A DNA stretch of 64,000 nucleotides, taken from Paenibacillus sp. XY044 (GTDB taxonomy: Bacteria > Bacillota > Bacilli > Paenibacillales > Paenibacillaceae). The DNA is taken from positions 1,536,065-1,600,064 of the forward strand of contig NZ_NQMO01000001.1 of NCBI RefSeq assembly GCF_002257645.1, in the 5' to 3' direction. A program made the translations under genes and the position numbers. This document shows, piece by piece, positions 50,658 to 58,010 of the stretch. The notes below the pieces were generated by a model. That model made no database searches and had not been told where the DNA came from. It saw only the letters and a list, made by a program, of their open reading frames with translations. Positions within the stretch are counted from its first letter, which is position 1. The number at the start of each line of letters is the position of its first letter.

Positions 50658-52964
50658 ATGCCATCGGTTCATGAGGACGAAATCATCGTCCTAAAAGACA
50701 TGGAAGCCCTGTATTTGGGCAATCTCGCGACGGTCGAATTCGATATCAGTCTGCCCAGGGAAGGCAAATACGGATCGCAGATCACCTGGCAGTCGGGAGA
50801 CACCCGGTTCATCAAGGATGATGGGAAGGTTGTCCGTCCCAAGTATGGCCTCGGCAAGCGGACTATTCCGCTTCGTGCGACGTTCCGTTATGGCGAAAGC
50901 GTGAAGGAACAAGTCTATGACGTGACCGTTCTGGAAGAGGAAAACAACATCAAGGTCTCCCGAATTTACCCCGTTTCCCTGAAAGCTGAGCTCGGTAAGG
51001 ACCTATATCTGCCTTCCGTCGCGGTGGTTGAAACCGAGGAACATGAGGTCATTACCCATGCGGTGGATTGGGAGCAGGGGGAAGAACGAATGTTCCAAGA
51101 AGCAGGCTCCGTAACCATTCGAGGCGTTCTTAGGGATACGGGGATCCCGGTCACCGCGGACATTTCGGTTCACGCCAACGTTGATCAGGAATCGATGGAT
51201 CCTATTCCAACTGTGAGCAGTTTTCCTCCATACATGGTCCGGCTAGACGCCGAAACAGCCTTTCAGGCTGCCCAAAACCGAAATCTGGAATTTCTGAAAT
51301 CCGTAAATGATGATCAAATGCTATACAACTTCCGGGCCGCTGCCGGATTGGATACGCTGGGTGCTCCGGAAATGCTCGGCTGGGATTCACCGGACTGTTT
51401 GCTCAGAGGACATACGACAGGTCATTACCTGTCCGCGCTAGCCCTTTGCTATGCGGCAACAGGGGATGAGGACATCCAAAAAAAGGCGGACTATATGATC
51501 GTCTCGCTAGAGGCATGTCAACAAGCCTTTTCCACAAAATCTGGTTATCATGATGGATTCCTGAGCGGTTATTCTGAAGAGCAATTTGACCGGTTGGAAT
51601 CTTTTACGAGATATCCGGAGATATGGGCGCCTTATTATACGCTGCATAAAATCCTCGCCGGATTGCTTGACGTGCACCGCCATCTCGGCAGCGACACCGC
51701 ACTCGGGATCGCCGACCGTCTCGGCGATTGGGTGCATCGCCGATTAAGCAGGCTCCCGAACCACGTTTTGAAAACGATGTGGAGCATGTACATCGCCGGC
51801 GAGTTCGGCGGCATGAACGAATCGCTCGCGGAACTGTACCAATTGACGCATAAACCGAGCCATCTTGCGGCGGCAAAATGGTTTGACAATGACCGTTTGT
51901 TCGTCCCGATGCTGGGGCACATCGATGCTCTAGGCGGCCTTCACGCCAACCAGCATATTCCGCAAATCATCGGGGCATTGAACATTTTTCGGGCGACCGG
52001 TGAAAAGAAATATTATGATATCGCCAGGTTTTTCTGGCATGCCGTTACGCGCGCGCACATCTACTCGATCGGAGGAACGGGAGAAGGCGAAATGTTCAAG
52101 CAGGCGGGCAAGATTGGCGGAAACCTCAGCGATAAAACCGCTGAAACCTGCGCCTCCTATAATATGCTAAAGCTGACGAAAGAATTGTTCGGTTACGAAC
52201 CTGCGTCGGATTACATGGATTATTACGAACGGACCATGTTTAATCATATCCTGGCTTCGGGCGACAGCAAGCCAACAGGTGGGAGCACATACTTCATGCC
52301 TTTGGGGCCAGGCGGGAGAAAGTCTTTCGATTCGTCCGGCAACACCTGCTGCCATGGCACCGGCATGGAAAACCATTTTAAATACCCGGAAGCAATCTAT
52401 TCTTATGATGATCAATCGCTGTATGTCAATCTCTTCGTTTCCTCCAACTTGAACTGGGCGGAGAAGGGGATAACAGTAGCTCTTTCTGCACAGAAGCATC
52501 AACCGGGGCAAGTTACCCTACGGCTGCAGGGAAATGGAAAGTTCATTCTGAAAATCCGCCGACCTTACTGGAGCCAGGAAAGCGGCAGCGTGGAGATCAA
52601 CGGCCAGCAGGCCGATCCTATCCCTGGGCCAGACGGCTATTGGTCTTTGGATCGGGATTGGAAGGACGGCGACGAGGTTTGCTTAATGCTCGACTGCCGG
52701 ATTCGCCTGGAATCGGCTCCTGACCGGAAAGAATGCGTATCGCTTGCATATGGGCCGTATATTTTGGCTGCGATATCAGACTCGAAAGAGTATCTGAAGC
52801 TTCCTCTTCAAGAAGGAGATGTGGACAACAATTTCATGAAGGAAACCGGACCACAAGGGCTCCTTCAATTCCGCTATATAAAGAATGATTTGACGTTTAT
52901 TCCACTATCAGATGTCCAGGAAGAGAGCTATCATGTTTACTTCTTGACCGGTGGTTCAGCATGA
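50658..52964 (+). CDS. GH127 beta-L-arabinofuranosidase (DUF1680) with N-terminal Ig-like domains
   Basis: The 768-residue protein has two atypical Ig-like domains (~residues 5-95 and 98-172) before a GH127 catalytic domain (~195-768). Key residues match Bifidobacterium HypBA1: acid/base Glu478 (GEGEMF), zinc ligands Glu496 and Cys498 (AETCASYN), and Cys564-Cys565 (NTCCHGTGME), the first being the expected nucleophile. GH127 enzymes split beta-L-arabinofuranosides, including Ara-hydroxyproline of plant extensins. No signal peptide is present, so it acts in the cytoplasm. It follows the hydroxyproline genes after 64 bases and ends at a strong terminator. GGAGGGTGA precedes ATG 50658. Confidence 0.92.
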   Translation: MPSVHEDEIIVLKDMEALYLGNLATVEFDISLPREGKYGSQITWQSGDTRFIKDDGKVVRPKYGLGKRTIPLRATFRYGESVKEQVYDVTVLEEENNIKVSRIYPVSLKAELGKDLYLPSVAVVETEEHEVITHAVDWEQGEERMFQEAGSVTIRGVLRDTGIPVTADISVHANVDQESMDPIPTVSSFPPYMVRLDAETAFQAAQNRNLEFLKSVNDDQMLYNFRAAAGLDTLGAPEMLGWDSPDCLLRGHTTGHYLSALALCYAATGDEDIQKKADYMIVSLEACQQAFSTKSGYHDGFLSGYSEEQFDRLESFTRYPEIWAPYYTLHKILAGLLDVHRHLGSDTALGIADRLGDWVHRRLSRLPNHVLKTMWSMYIAGEFGGMNESLAELYQLTHKPSHLAAAKWFDNDRLFVPMLGHIDALGGLHANQHIPQIIGALNIFRATGEKKYYDIARFFWHAVTRAHIYSIGGTGEGEMFKQAGKIGGNLSDKTAETCASYNMLKLTKELFGYEPASDYMDYYERTMFNHILASGDSKPTGGSTYFMPLGPGGRKSFDSSGNTCCHGTGMENHFKYPEAIYSYDDQSLYVNLFVSSNLNWAEKGITVALSAQKHQPGQVTLRLQGNGKFILKIRRPYWSQESGSVEINGQQADPIPGPDGYWSLDRDWKDGDEVCLMLDCRIRLESAPDRKECVSLAYGPYILAAISDSKEYLKLPLQEGDVDNNFMKETGPQGLLQFRYIKNDLTFIPLSDVQEESYHVYFLTGGSA

Positions 52965-53038
52965 ACCGATGATATACATGGCGGAGCACGTTCAAAAAAA
53001 CGAATCATTCTCTACCTAATTGAATCAATTTAACGCCT

Positions 53039-53072
53039 AACGCCGTCGGTAATATACCGGCGGCGTTAAATT
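53039..53072. terminator. Bidirectional terminator between GH127 and MFS genes
   Basis: AACGCCGTCGGT (53039-53050) pairs with ACCGGCGGCGTT (53056-53067) over 12 bp around AATAT. AAATTTTC follows on the plus strand, and the genes on either side converge on it. Confidence 0.88.
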
Positions 53073-53078
53073 TTCATT

Positions 53079-54362
53079 CTATTGATCAATGTCCGTATCT
53101 AAACGACGAACCTTGCGGGAGGATAGAGTCCACATCGCTCCGAGAAGCAGCAGCAGACCGCTTACGACGAAGATGAATCCAATCCATGCTCCATCACCTG
53201 TACCGATGATCCATTTAAGCAAAGGGGACAGCTTCGCCTCCGGCAGGAGAGTTTCAAGCCATTGGTCAGCCAGAGGCCCGGTTACAAGGAAGGACATGGG
53301 CGCCGTGACGGCACATAACTGGCCATAAGCGGCAAACACTCGTCCTTGCAGTGCAAGAGGCGTTTTGCGCTGCAAAATGGAAAAAAACAAAGCCCCTGTC
53401 ATCGCGAGTGGAAGCATAAGTAGAAATGCGGCGGCTCCCAGCATGACGGTTTGCCTGCTCGTTCCGAGCAGAACAAACATCAAGGAAGTGAGGATAGAGC
53501 CAGCAAAGATGAACCTGATTTTATGCCGGAAATGTCCCCACCATACGGCCGCAGCCGCACCGGCCAAAGCACCGGCATTCATTGCTCCAAGGAGAATGGT
53601 TGTGGAGCCGCCGCTCCCCGTACGCTGTAAGAAATAAGGAATGGCTAGCTCAAGCGGCCCGTTCAAAACAAAATTCCACCATCCGAAATACAGAAGCAGA
53701 TAGAGCAGCGGTTTGTGCGCCCATAAAAACCTGAACCCCTGAACGGCATCGCCCCATATGCGAGATTCTTCCCCCTGCTTCTTCTCTTGCTTCATTTCAG
53801 GCAGCGGGAGCAAGGCGATGGCCCCGGTTCCTACCAGGAAGGTGAGCAGATCCACCGTCAATATGATGCTTAAACCGTATGATTCGTAGAGTACACCGGT
53901 CAATGAAGGGGCGATCACCCCTGCAAGCGGAAAGAGCAGTTCTCTCATGGCATTCACCCGATCCAGCTCTTCATCCCGCACCATAAGCGGAATCATGGCG
54001 GAGGTTGCCGAACTCTGCAGGGCCATATACAATCCTTGCACGGCCGCGATGCCGTAAATCGGGAGCAGGATGAAATGTTCGTTAACGAGGCAAACCACGA
54101 GCAGCAGCGTACAGACCGCTTGGCCCGTATCCCCGGCAATAATGGCCGTTTTGCGCTTCCAGCGGTCAGCGGCGATGCCAATCAAGCCTCCCAAGAACAA
54201 GAGGGGCAATTCATTAAAGAGAGACAGAAGCAGCAGGGGGGACGATTGACCCGTTTCGTGGAACAACTTCAGTCCGATCGCGATAGAGGTCATGCGGCTT
54301 CCCAACATGGAAAGACCTTGCAAGCCAAAGAAAACGTAAGGTAACGATTTAGAAGGGTACAT
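53079..54362 (-). CDS. MFS exporter (macrolide-efflux-like)
   Basis: The 427-residue protein has about 12 membrane helices and MFS features of the MFS_3/MefA-like group: GLIGIAADRWKRKTAII (the loop 2-3 motif A), a long central loop rich in Lys/Glu (~residues 188-205), and LQGRVFAAYGQL near helix 10. Such proteins export macrolides, tetracyclines or other drugs; the substrate is unknown. Its ~300-base leader contains a strong promoter, an 11-codon leader peptide, alternative hairpins and a terminator just before the ribosome site (AAGGAGA). That points to induction by ribosome stalling. Confidence 0.85.
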   Translation of the reverse strand: MYPSKSLPYVFFGLQGLSMLGSRMTSIAIGLKLFHETGQSSPLLLLSLFNELPLLFLGGLIGIAADRWKRKTAIIAGDTGQAVCTLLLVVCLVNEHFILLPIYGIAAVQGLYMALQSSATSAMIPLMVRDEELDRVNAMRELLFPLAGVIAPSLTGVLYESYGLSIILTVDLLTFLVGTGAIALLPLPEMKQEKKQGEESRIWGDAVQGFRFLWAHKPLLYLLLYFGWWNFVLNGPLELAIPYFLQRTGSGGSTTILLGAMNAGALAGAAAAVWWGHFRHKIRFIFAGSILTSLMFVLLGTSRQTVMLGAAAFLLMLPLAMTGALFFSILQRKTPLALQGRVFAAYGQLCAVTAPMSFLVTGPLADQWLETLLPEAKLSPLLKWIIGTGDGAWIGFIFVVSGLLLLLGAMWTLSSRKVRRLDTDIDQ

Positions 54363-54384
54363 CGAAAATCTCCTTTTTCGGCAG

Positions 54385-54424
54385 CAAAAAAGCTCCCATG
54401 GAACTCAAGATCCACGGAAGCTTG
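54385..54424 (-). terminator. Intrinsic terminator in the leader of the MFS gene
   Basis: On the minus strand AAGCTTCC pairs with GGGAGCTT, extended by GTGGA/TCCAT inside, and is followed by TTTT. It ends about 22 bases before the MFS start codon, so it would stop transcription before the gene unless opened. Confidence 0.75.
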
Positions 54425-54588
54425 TAACTTGGTGCAGTGGACGCATGATGATGCGCCTTGAACCGAAGTGCTGCTTATTGTCCTGATGTTCTGAAGCGGA
54501 AAGCAGGAAAAAGGCGCGACGAATCAAAGCTCTGCTAATTAACAGAACGCCTAAATCAGTGTGATGATTTCCTGCTTTTCGTATGCGA

Positions 54589-54624
54589 TTAAGCCTGCAC
54601 TTCAGAACGACCAGTGAGGAGCAT
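54589..54624 (-). CDS. 11-codon leader peptide of the MFS exporter gene
   Basis: ATG at 54624 opens MLLTGRSEVQA followed by TAA. AAAAGGGGA lies 11 bases upstream. Codons 6-9 overlap the 5' arm of the leader's main stem, the arrangement of Erm/Cat/Bmr-type leader peptides whose stalled ribosome frees downstream sequences. The peptide is too short for family assignment, so position is the main evidence. Confidence 0.55.
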   Translation of the reverse strand: MLLTGRSEVQA

Positions 54625-54667
54625 ATCCTGTCGATTCCCCTTTTGAATTCCGATTTTAAGTGCGTTC

Positions 54668-54696
54668 ATTTTAACACGCGTCTTATTTAAAGACAA
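54668..54696 (-). promoter_or_regulatory. Sigma-A promoter of the MFS leader
   Basis: Minus-strand TTGTCT (54696-54691) and TAAAAT (54673-54668) are separated by 17 bases (4/6 and 5/6 to consensus). Transcription should start near 54661. Confidence 0.7.
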
Positions 54697-54748
54697 CAGT
54701 AGTAAGAGACGATTTTTAAATATCTTTTGAACAAGGATTTATCAATAT

Positions 54749-55303
54749 TCACGACTTCGTCGGCAAATGCTGCTCCAGCAGCATCACCAATTGCTTGACC
54801 ATCTCCTCAGCAGGATACGGCATTGAATTCACGATCCACCATTCCACCAGACCCGTGATTGCAGAAGCCACGAATTGTACCGTGATCTCCCGATTAGCTC
54901 CTTGCGGAAGGCCGTAAGTATCGATCTGCTCCTCGACCCCCTTTATGACGGACGCCATCATTTGGCTTCTGAACGCATGGGTTCCTTTTCTAGTCAAAAA
55001 TGTTTCATAGATGTGCGCATGTTGTTCTAAATATTCGAACGTTTCAAGCAGCGGGCCTTCGGATGCAAACAAGGTTGTGTCATTCTCGGGCATGCAGGTT
55101 TCGTACAATTGCTTCAAGTAGCTGTCGATGCACTGGTCCAGCAGGTCGTATTTGTCGGCATAGTGCAAATAAATGGTCCCCCGGTTCACATTTGCCCGAT
55201 CCGCAATTTCGTTGATCGTAATGTGCTCGATCTTTTTCTCCTCTAAAAGTTCGACGAAGGCTTTGAGTATCGCTTCCCGCGTTTTTGCAATCCGTCTGTC
55301 CAT
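54749..55303 (-). CDS. TetR-family transcriptional regulator
   Basis: The 184-residue protein has an N-terminal TetR HTH (residues ~6-52: REAILKAFVELLEEKKIEHITINEIADRANVNRGTIYLHYADK) and a helical ligand domain with a TetR_C-type WWIVNSMPYPAEEMVKQL near the end. It is divergent from the PanE-like reductase at 55466 and lies upstream of the MFS gene on the same strand, so it could regulate either or both. ATG 55303 follows AAAGGAGAAACG; the frame extends upstream to 55366 without a ribosome site. Confidence 0.92.
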   Translation of the reverse strand: MDRRIAKTREAILKAFVELLEEKKIEHITINEIADRANVNRGTIYLHYADKYDLLDQCIDSYLKQLYETCMPENDTTLFASEGPLLETFEYLEQHAHIYETFLTRKGTHAFRSQMMASVIKGVEEQIDTYGLPQGANREITVQFVASAITGLVEWWIVNSMPYPAEEMVKQLVMLLEQHLPTKS

Positions 55304-55335
55304 CGTTTCTCCTTTTTTTGAACACTTGATCTGTG

Positions 55336-55435
55336 TTTGTTGATTTATCGACAAAAGCATGAACATTACCGATTGAAGCCGTCTTATCTCGTTGATATGC
55401 TAAGTCTAATCAACATTTGTTGATAAATCAATATT
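55336..55435. promoter_or_regulatory. Two related operators between the TetR and PanE-like genes
   Basis: TTTGTTGATTTATCGACAAA (55336-55355) is a 20-bp palindrome with one GU-type mismatch. TTTGTTGATAAATCAATATT (55416-55435) shares its first nine bases and the ATC core, and overlaps a TCAACA/TGTTGA inverted repeat (55410-55423). Both lie in the divergent intergenic region and are likely sites for the TetR protein. Confidence 0.6.
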
Positions 55436-55465
55436 TGTTAAAAATGTTCGAGTGGAGGAGTATTC

Positions 55466-56404
55466 ATGAACATATTGGTATATGGGGCAGGCGTCTTGGG
55501 CAGCTACTTGGCGCACGTATTGGTGCGAGGAGGCCATGAAGTGACCGTCTTGGCGAGAGGCAAGCGGGCGGAGGAACTGGAGCAAAGCGGACTCGTCATC
55601 CGCCATTATTTTCAGCGCCAAACGACGGTCGATCGGGTCCGGGTTATTCGCACATTGGAAGCAGAGGAAATCTTCGATATCATCTTTGTCGTCATGACCT
55701 ATCCGGATTTTCCATCCGTGCTGCCCATTCTGGCCGCAAATCGCAGCCGTCATATCGTTCTGGTAGGAAATAATGCGGATGCGCGCGGGATGCAGCAGGA
55801 GCTGCAGCAAATGAGCGGTACCGATAAACAGATCGCCTTTGGTTTCCAGATTAGCGCGGGCCGGCGGGAAAATGGGCGCGTCGTCTGCATCCGTGGAGGC
55901 GGACAAATGGTGCTGGGCGGGCTTGACGGACCGGTTCCTTTTCGACCCTTGCTGGAAAAAGCCTTCGAGAGCACCAAATACAAGCTGTTGTTTCACGAGG
56001 ATATGGACGCTTGGCTGAAAAGCCACATCGTTCCGATATTAGCGATGAATGCTGCCTTATTCGCCAAAGGTGGCAGGCTAAAAGAAATAGCCAAGGATAA
56101 AGAAACGCGTAAGCAGATCATTGCGGCGATCGATGAAGGTTTCAGCGTGCTTGAAGCTTTGGGATATACGGTTACGCCGGTTGGTCAGGCAACATTTTTC
56201 CGTAAGCATCAAGGGACGGCCAGCCTGGGGCTGAAAATCTATCACAGCCTGCCGGTTGCCCGATTAGTGGACGGCTCCTTTGACGAAATTGCCGCTTTCT
56301 TCGACGCGTTTGACGATTGGAAGCGGAATGCAGGTGTACCTACGCCTCGGCTGGACGAACTCGAAAAACAGTTTATTGGCAGCAAAGATTCCGACAGCCG
56401 TTAG
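55466..56404 (+). CDS. Ketopantoate reductase-like (PanE/ApbA family) oxidoreductase
   Basis: The 312-residue protein has the N-terminal NADP motif VYGAGVLGSYLAHVL, LARGKRAEEL after strand 2, FVVMTYPD, and a C-terminal ApbA_C-type helical domain (KSHIVPILAMNAALFAKGG). The substrate-binding Lys is plausibly the one in LKSHI. Several divergent PanE paralogues occur in Bacillales with unknown substrates, and control by a TetR repressor argues against a housekeeping pantothenate role. GTGGAGGAG precedes ATG 55466. Confidence 0.85.
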   Translation: MNILVYGAGVLGSYLAHVLVRGGHEVTVLARGKRAEELEQSGLVIRHYFQRQTTVDRVRVIRTLEAEEIFDIIFVVMTYPDFPSVLPILAANRSRHIVLVGNNADARGMQQELQQMSGTDKQIAFGFQISAGRRENGRVVCIRGGGQMVLGGLDGPVPFRPLLEKAFESTKYKLLFHEDMDAWLKSHIVPILAMNAALFAKGGRLKEIAKDKETRKQIIAAIDEGFSVLEALGYTVTPVGQATFFRKHQGTASLGLKIYHSLPVARLVDGSFDEIAAFFDAFDDWKRNAGVPTPRLDELEKQFIGSKDSDSR

Positions 56405-56496
56405 ACATAAGTCTGACGGCCAACATCCGCAGTCGCCTGCGATCGCGTATTCGTTGAGTGAGCAATCGGCGAGAAAAGGACTCCAGTGATTGTAGG

Positions 56497-56514
56497 TATA
56501 ATGTAATCATTACA
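56497..56514 (+). promoter_or_regulatory. -10 box overlapped by a 13-bp palindrome
   Basis: TATAAT (56497-56502) shares its last base with TGTAATCATTACA (56502-56514), a perfect palindrome around C. No good -35 is visible. Position suggests a repressor operator for the DHFR-like gene. Confidence 0.5.
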
Positions 56515-56541
56515 ACGTTTTAAAGGGAGGCTGTTAATGAG

Positions 56542-57123
56542 ATGGGCGAAATCATTCTTACCATGCAGGTCTCGCTGGATGGCGTCGTTTCGGATGAGCA
56601 TCAGTGGATGACGCTGAGCGAGGAAATCCTTGAAGACTATCTGGAATATTATCAGAACATCGATACGATAATCGTCGGCAGAAACACGTATTCCTCACTA
56701 GCCGAATACTGGCAGCAGGCGGAGAACTCTCCCGATGCATTGGAGCAGGCCATTGCCAAAAAGATGAACGACATTCCTAAACTGGTCATATCGCACTCCG
56801 ATGTGGAATTAACCTGGAGAAACTCGGAATTACTTCGGGTGAAGGACGAGCATTCCCTTGCTGAAGAACTCCAAACCCGAAAGAAAGCCGCGAAGCGAAT
56901 CTCGGTGGAGAGCGGCGTGAAGACATGGCAATCCTTTATCGAATACGGGCTCTACGATAAATTATGGCTGCTGGTTCATCCGGTCGTCGCCTCCCAAGGC
57001 GAGCATTTATTCGCCTTGGCCGGACAGATGCAGTCGCTCCAATTGACGCAAACCAAAATTTATACCAATGGTGTAGTTGGATTGGAGTACAAAGCGGCAA
57101 ATCCAACAAGACAAGCATTATAA
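56542..57123 (+). CDS. Dihydrofolate reductase-fold protein (RibD C-terminal family)
   Basis: The 193-residue protein is of the DHFR/RibD_C family (YwjB/YyaP-like): LTMQVSLDGVVSDEHQWM at the N terminus, IIVGRNTYSSLAEYW, and VESGVKTWQSFIEYGLYDKLWLLVHPVV. It probably binds NADPH; the substrate of these stand-alone proteins is unknown, and it is not the essential folA enzyme. ATG 56542 lies 11 bases after GGGAGG. Confidence 0.85.
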   Translation: MGEIILTMQVSLDGVVSDEHQWMTLSEEILEDYLEYYQNIDTIIVGRNTYSSLAEYWQQAENSPDALEQAIAKKMNDIPKLVISHSDVELTWRNSELLRVKDEHSLAEELQTRKKAAKRISVESGVKTWQSFIEYGLYDKLWLLVHPVVASQGEHLFALAGQMQSLQLTQTKIYTNGVVGLEYKAANPTRQAL

Positions 57124-57163
57124 GAAGATTGTCATGTTGGATGGGCTTCGGTTAGAATACAAG

Positions 57164-57202
57164 AAAACGCCGGTTCTGCATGATGCAGGATGGGCGTTTT
57201 TT
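57164..57202 (+). terminator. Intrinsic terminator after the DHFR-like gene
   Basis: AAAACGCC (57164-57171) pairs with GGCGTTTT (57193-57200), with an inner CTGCA/TGCAG stem, followed by Ts. Confidence 0.88.
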
Positions 57203-57329
57203 ACTGACCGGCTTGGCGGAACCAATCTTTAGCTCCTGTTGATTTTATCTTTATCTAATCTTGATTTGGCTCCTTTATGCTGTCTTACGAACAGAGATAC
57301 AAGAACAGATCATAAGGAGGTTCTTCATC

Positions 57330-58010
57330 ATGAAGAAAAAAATGGGGTTCATTCTGCTGACCGGAGCGATTGCGTGCTCCATTTCCGCTTGCAGCAGCTC
57401 GGGTGGAAATGGGACGGTCTTACCGGATACAACGAGTTCAGTGCATGATCAGGATGCGGACACTGAAGCCAACGCTACGCAGTCGGTGTTTTCCTCCAGC
57501 ATGTTCGTTGGCGACTCCTTCGTGGAGAAGATCGCGAAGTGGGTGGACAAAAGTCAAACCATCGCTAATGCGGGAGCAACCGCTCAATTTGCCATCGAAG
57601 ACGTGGATCAAATTGCCGCGCAGAAGCCGCAGCATGTGTTCATCATGCTTGGATCCAATGACCTGCTCATGCCGGTAGACGATCCCATCGCCAATTCCAT
57701 GAACCATTATGCCAAGCTGATTGAGGGAATCCGGAAAAACGTACCGAATGTGAGCGTTCATGTCATATCGGTTACGCCAGTTACGGATAAAGTATTAAAG
57801 GAAGAATCGCGGTACAAGCAAATTCCGGACTACAACCGTTCGCTGAAACAGATGGCCGCCAAAGAAAAAGCGGACTATATCGACTTGTCTTCCATTTTCC
57901 AGATGGATTCGGATCTTCATGCCGAGGATGGCGTTCATTTCAAGGACGAGTTTTACCCCCTCTTCCTTCAAGAAGCGGAAAGCCATCTAAATATGCCAGG
58001 TCATGAGTAA
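57330..58010 (+). CDS. SGNH/GDSL hydrolase lipoprotein
   Basis: The 226-residue lipoprotein has lipobox ISAC (Cys about 22) and SGNH hydrolase blocks: VGDSFV with nucleophile Ser63, MLGSNDLL (block III), and EDGVHF with Asp200 and His203. It resembles the extracellular SGNH domain of OatA-type acetyltransferases. Its last 8 bases overlap the acyltransferase-3 gene that follows, so the pair probably works as one transacetylase or acetyl-esterase system at the outer membrane face. ATG 57330 follows AAGGAGG. Confidence 0.88.
   Translation: MKKKMGFILLTGAIACSISACSSSGGNGTVLPDTTSSVHDQDADTEANATQSVFSSSMFVGDSFVEKIAKWVDKSQTIANAGATAQFAIEDVDQIAAQKPQHVFIMLGSNDLLMPVDDPIANSMNHYAKLIEGIRKNVPNVSVHVISVTPVTDKVLKEESRYKQIPDYNRSLKQMAAKEKADYIDLSSIFQMDSDLHAEDGVHFKDEFYPLFLQEAESHLNMPGHE

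Larger units (their letters stand above)
54363..54661 (-). promoter_or_regulatory. Structured leader RNA, candidate translation-dependent attenuator
   Basis: On the minus strand GTTCTGAAG (54608 to 54600, inside the leader ORF) pairs with CTTCAGAAC (54496 to 54488). Within lie TTTCCTGCTTT/AAAGCAGGAAA (54568-54578 with 54500-54510) and AGGCG/CGCCT. The same 5' arm can instead pair CTGAAGTGC with GCACTTCGG (54471 to 54463). The two pairings exclude each other, and an intrinsic terminator follows. A ribosome stalled on the leader ORF would cover the shared arm and change the fold. Confidence 0.65.

Noticed and set aside
54488..54608. The 121-bp inverted-repeat block read as a small mobile element (MITE)
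   Set aside because: No target-site duplication or second copy was seen in the window, and its arms coincide with the leader ORF and terminator arrangement, which fits attenuation better.
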